Source: Actinokineospora sp. NBRC 105648 (GTDB lineage Bacteria; Actinomycetota; Actinomycetes; Mycobacteriales; Pseudonocardiaceae). Taken from it: a stretch of DNA of 64,000 nt. The notes beneath the pieces are model-generated. The model ran no database searches and had not been told where the DNA came from. It saw only the letters and a program-made list of their open reading frames with translations. The translations under genes were made by a program, and so were the position numbers. The stretch lies in NCBI RefSeq assembly GCF_030269645.1, contig NZ_BSTR01000032.1, positions 1 through 64,000 of the forward strand, read 5' to 3'. Each line of letters starts with the position of its first letter. Within the stretch, counting starts at the first letter, position 1. Shown here in pieces: positions 62,791 through 64,000 of this stretch.

Positions 62791-63258
62791 ATGGCGGCGG
62801 ACGGTGCGCACGACCAGGCCGCGCTCGACTTGGTCGTCGCGCTGCACCGGGTGATCCGCAGCCTGCGCGGCGGCGCCGGCCTGTCCCCGACCCAGCTGGT
62901 AGTCCTCTCCACCCTGGTAGAACACGGCCCGCTGCGGGTCGGCGAACTGGCCGCGCGCGTGCACAGCTCCCAGCCGACGGCCACCACCGTGGTGGCCGCG
63001 CTGACCGCGGCGGGCCTCGTGGAGCGCACCCCGGACCCGGACGACGGCCGCGCCGTACGCGTCCAGCTCACCGAGGAGGGCGAGCGCCGGATCCGGTCGG
63101 TGGCCCACAGCGAGGCCGACGAACTGGCCGCCCGCCTGCTCCAGCTGACGCAGGCGGAGGCCGACCAGGTGCGCGCCACCATCCCGACCCTGCGCAAGCT
63201 GGCCGACCTCCCGTCACGCACCGCACCGGGCCACGAACGAGGCCACCGACCCGGGTGA
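62791..63258 (+). CDS. MarR-family regulator
   Basis: A 155-residue winged-helix regulator. It has LSPTQLVVLSTLVEHGPLRV, the recognition region HSSQPTATTVVAALTAAGLV and the wing RTPDPDDGRAVRVQLTEEGE. A GGGAGG lies upstream of ATG. It follows asnB closely and may be co-transcribed with it, and could act on the palindrome upstream of asnB. Confidence 0.9.
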   Translation: MAADGAHDQAALDLVVALHRVIRSLRGGAGLSPTQLVVLSTLVEHGPLRVGELAARVHSSQPTATTVVAALTAAGLVERTPDPDDGRAVRVQLTEEGERRIRSVAHSEADELAARLLQLTQAEADQVRATIPTLRKLADLPSRTAPGHERGHRPG

Positions 63259-63375
63259 CTTCCGACATGCGGCAGCATGACGGCGGGCGGGAACGCGACC
63301 GTGGCGCGGGTTCCGGGGCCGAGAATCCTCTGCGGCGCTCCCCCGGGCGCCGGAGGATCTCACCGAGGAGTCCAG

Positions 63376-63831
63376 ATGAGACTGCGCGCGTTGATCGTGC
63401 TGCTGTTCACCGCCGTGTCGCTGGGAACGGCACTACCCGCCTCGGCCGACGTGGCCGCCGACAAGGTCAGGATCGAGAACTTCGCCACCGGCCGCGCCCT
63501 GGACACCGACGTCCAGGGCAACGTGTTCAGCAACCCGGCGCAGCCCAACAAGTTCCAGAAGTGGGTCCTGGAGGACGCGGGCCACGACACGGTCCGAATC
63601 CGCAACGTCGCCACCGGTCGCTACCTGGAGAGCAACGAGACCGGCACCGTCTACACGAGTCCACGGTTCGTCTACACCTACCAGAAGTGGATCATCCACA
63701 AGGCGGGCGCAGGCACCCGGCGCATCGAGAACCTGGCCACCGGCTTCGTCCTGGACACCGACCGAGCGGGCTACGTCTTCACCAATGCCGAATACCCGAC
63801 CAACACCCAACGCTGGATCCTGGAAGACTGA
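63376..63831 (+). CDS. Small secreted beta-trefoil (ricin-type) lectin
   Basis: A 151-residue exported protein. The signal peptide MRLRALIVLLFTAVSLGTAL is cleaved near ASAD. The mature part consists of three repeats, each with IxN(F/V/L)ATGxxLxxxxxGxVxxxP...QxW: QKWVLED, QKWIIHK and QRWILED. This is a single ricin B-like trefoil without a catalytic domain, as found in actinomycete carbohydrate-binding proteins. The ATG at 63376 has GAGGAG upstream; an earlier in-frame start would bury the signal peptide. Confidence 0.8.
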   Translation: MRLRALIVLLFTAVSLGTALPASADVAADKVRIENFATGRALDTDVQGNVFSNPAQPNKFQKWVLEDAGHDTVRIRNVATGRYLESNETGTVYTSPRFVYTYQKWIIHKAGAGTRRIENLATGFVLDTDRAGYVFTNAEYPTNTQRWILED

Positions 63832-64000
63832 CAACTCCCGCACCGAACGGTCCGCACCGCACCGCCACACCGCACTCACTCACTCACTCACTCACCAGCT
63901 CACTCACTTTGCCCGCTCACTCATCCCCCAACTCCAGCCACAATTTCTATGCCCAGCCCACCCCCTCATCTTCACCCCTATTCTATATCCCTATCTTTAT
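63832..64000. repeat. Low-complexity C-rich tract with ACTC tandem repeat
   Basis: After the lectin stop the plus strand is nearly free of G. It contains five copies of ACTC (63874-63893) and further CTCA runs to about 63927, then C/T/A-rich sequence to the end, where GC drops. No gene is seen. It is strikingly unlike the rest of the window. Confidence 0.7.

Overview
The window comes from a very high-GC actinobacterium. GTG and TTG starts are common, genes are packed with ATGA/GTGA overlaps, and actinomycete families such as DUF2630, FCD-type GntR, Pls-type synthetases, secreted M4/M28 peptidases and helical XRE regulators are present. The family mix suggests a Pseudonocardiaceae-type organism (inference). 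No rRNA, tRNA or CRISPR array was seen.

Layout. 1-717: the 5' part of an IS5-family element running off the left edge and abutting the stop codon of the next gene. 718-2655: two tandem secreted PstS-like binding proteins. 3224-10003: a three-gene operon of a membrane-bound Pls-type non-ribosomal peptide synthetase, a diaminobutyrate aminotransferase and an aspartokinase, which together predict a cationic homopolymer of L-2,4-diaminobutyrate. 10.5-13.3 kb: small housekeeping genes and a frameshifted beta-propeller relic. 13.3-21.6 kb: a homoprotocatechuate (3,4-dihydroxyphenylacetate) meta-cleavage operon with an internal GntR regulator and a divergent AraC regulator. 21.7-29.4 kb: a DUF1828/1829 protein, two coupled aldehyde dehydrogenases, an L,D-transpeptidase-like protein, a PIN-domain toxin-like pair, a metallo-hydrolase and a SET protein.

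29.4-44.5 kb is the most unusual catabolic region. A ten-gene operon carries a branched-chain-type ABC importer (with a fused permease-ATPase), a zinc alcohol dehydrogenase, a methyltransferase-like protein, an SDR, a dimethylformamidase-type amidohydrolase, an esterase and an aldo/keto reductase. A LuxR regulator lies downstream and a copper amine oxidase upstream. Together they could import an amide- or ester-containing compound, hydrolyse it and oxidise the amine released.

44.6-50.1 kb holds a nucleotidyltransferase, an RmlD-glycosyltransferase fusion with a second glycosyltransferase, a luciferase-like monooxygenase, and two copies of a structured repeat (45482-45624 and 49870-50011) whose long arms differ by compensating changes. 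50.1-57 kb is regulatory: a PP2C phosphatase, two divergent PAS histidine kinases, one OmpR-type response regulator and an XRE regulator. 57.2-64 kb holds a secreted M4-M28 double peptidase, an asparagine synthase, a MarR regulator and a small secreted beta-trefoil lectin.
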